From: Candidatus Omnitrophota bacterium
GTDB lineage: Bacteria; Omnitrophota; Gorgyraeia; Duberdicusellales; 4484-171
Direction: 5' to 3'
NCBI GenBank assembly: GCA_023227945.1
Contig: JALOCC010000047.1
Location: forward strand, 1 to 15,521
DNA length: 15,521 nucleotides
How positions within the stretch are numbered: position 1 is the first letter of the stretch; the number at the start of each line of letters is the position of its first letter. Made by a program: the position numbers and the translations under genes. This document shows positions 15,437-15,521 of the stretch, in pieces. The notes below the pieces were generated by a model that was not told where the DNA came from, searched no databases, and worked only from the letters and a program-made list of their open reading frames with translations.

Positions 15437-15521
15437 ATGCGTCAGGTTTTCTTTTCCATAATTATAGTTTTAATGTTAGCGGTTTTAATATTTCTGGTGG
15501 GAAATTTACCCACACGGATAG
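15437..15521 (+). CDS. Membrane-anchored protein, partial at the window edge
   Basis: Only the first 28 codons are present, reading on through the right edge. The start ATG follows the DUF58 stop directly, with AAGGAGG (15421-15427) nine bases upstream. The visible residues contain a hydrophobic helix (FFSIIIVLMLAVLIFLV, 5-21), a membrane anchor or signal peptide. In MoxR-DUF58 operons the next gene often encodes a small membrane protein that precedes BatA/BatB-like vWA proteins, so that is the likely identity. Confidence 0.7.
   Translation, partial: MRQVFFSIIIVLMLAVLIFLVGNLPTRI

Overview
The window looks like chromosomal DNA of an AT-rich, Gram-negative-type bacterium. It carries groES/groEL, bacterial Shine-Dalgarno (SD) sites, a PlsC acyltransferase and a MoxR-DUF58 operon. 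The mix of small zinc-ribbon genes, a MerR/HspR-like gene heading an hsp20-groES-groEL operon and large hypothetical proteins suggests an uncultured lineage such as Omnitrophota. That phylum guess is inference; no rRNA or other marker here settles it. Every supported gene is on the + strand.

Region 1 (1-4456) is the most striking part. After an AT-rich leader with hairpins, a possible insertion-sequence scar and two abutting palindromes, four tightly packed genes follow: a 64-aa XRE-type repressor, a DruA-like DUF4338 protein (the signature protein of Druantia anti-phage systems), a NurA-like nuclease and a HerA-type hexameric ATPase with intact Walker motifs. The one-base overlap and short gaps argue for co-transcription. 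I infer a compact, self-regulated defence module in which HerA-NurA stands in for the large DruE helicase of classical Druantia. I do not recall this exact combination as a named system, but I could not search for it.

Region 2 (4487-7790) holds a 53-aa acidic protein with a strong SD, an exported phospholipase-D-superfamily nuclease with an unusual C-terminal half, a beta-rich protein built from ~30-residue G-x-W repeats, and a YiiX-like permuted papain-fold hydrolase. A terminator-shaped hairpin lies inside the signal-peptide codons of the nuclease gene.

Region 3 (7791-10980) is a heat-shock operon: a MerR/HspR-like regulator, hsp20, groES, groEL, then a hairpin terminator. Its control looks layered. 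There is a sigma70-like promoter with a perfect 19-bp palindrome upstream, an apparently leaderless regulator gene, a CIRCE-like element ahead of hsp20, and a fourU-like RNA-thermometer hairpin that buries the SD upstream of groES. GroES has a possible basic N-terminal extension and two candidate starts.

Region 4 (10981-12923) is a run of small genes, five of which encode CxxC zinc-ribbon proteins; two of the small genes are under 60 codons. Region 5 (12933-15521) is a coupled plsC, MoxR ATPase, DUF58 operon that continues past the right edge with a membrane-anchored protein. No tRNA, rRNA or CRISPR array was seen.
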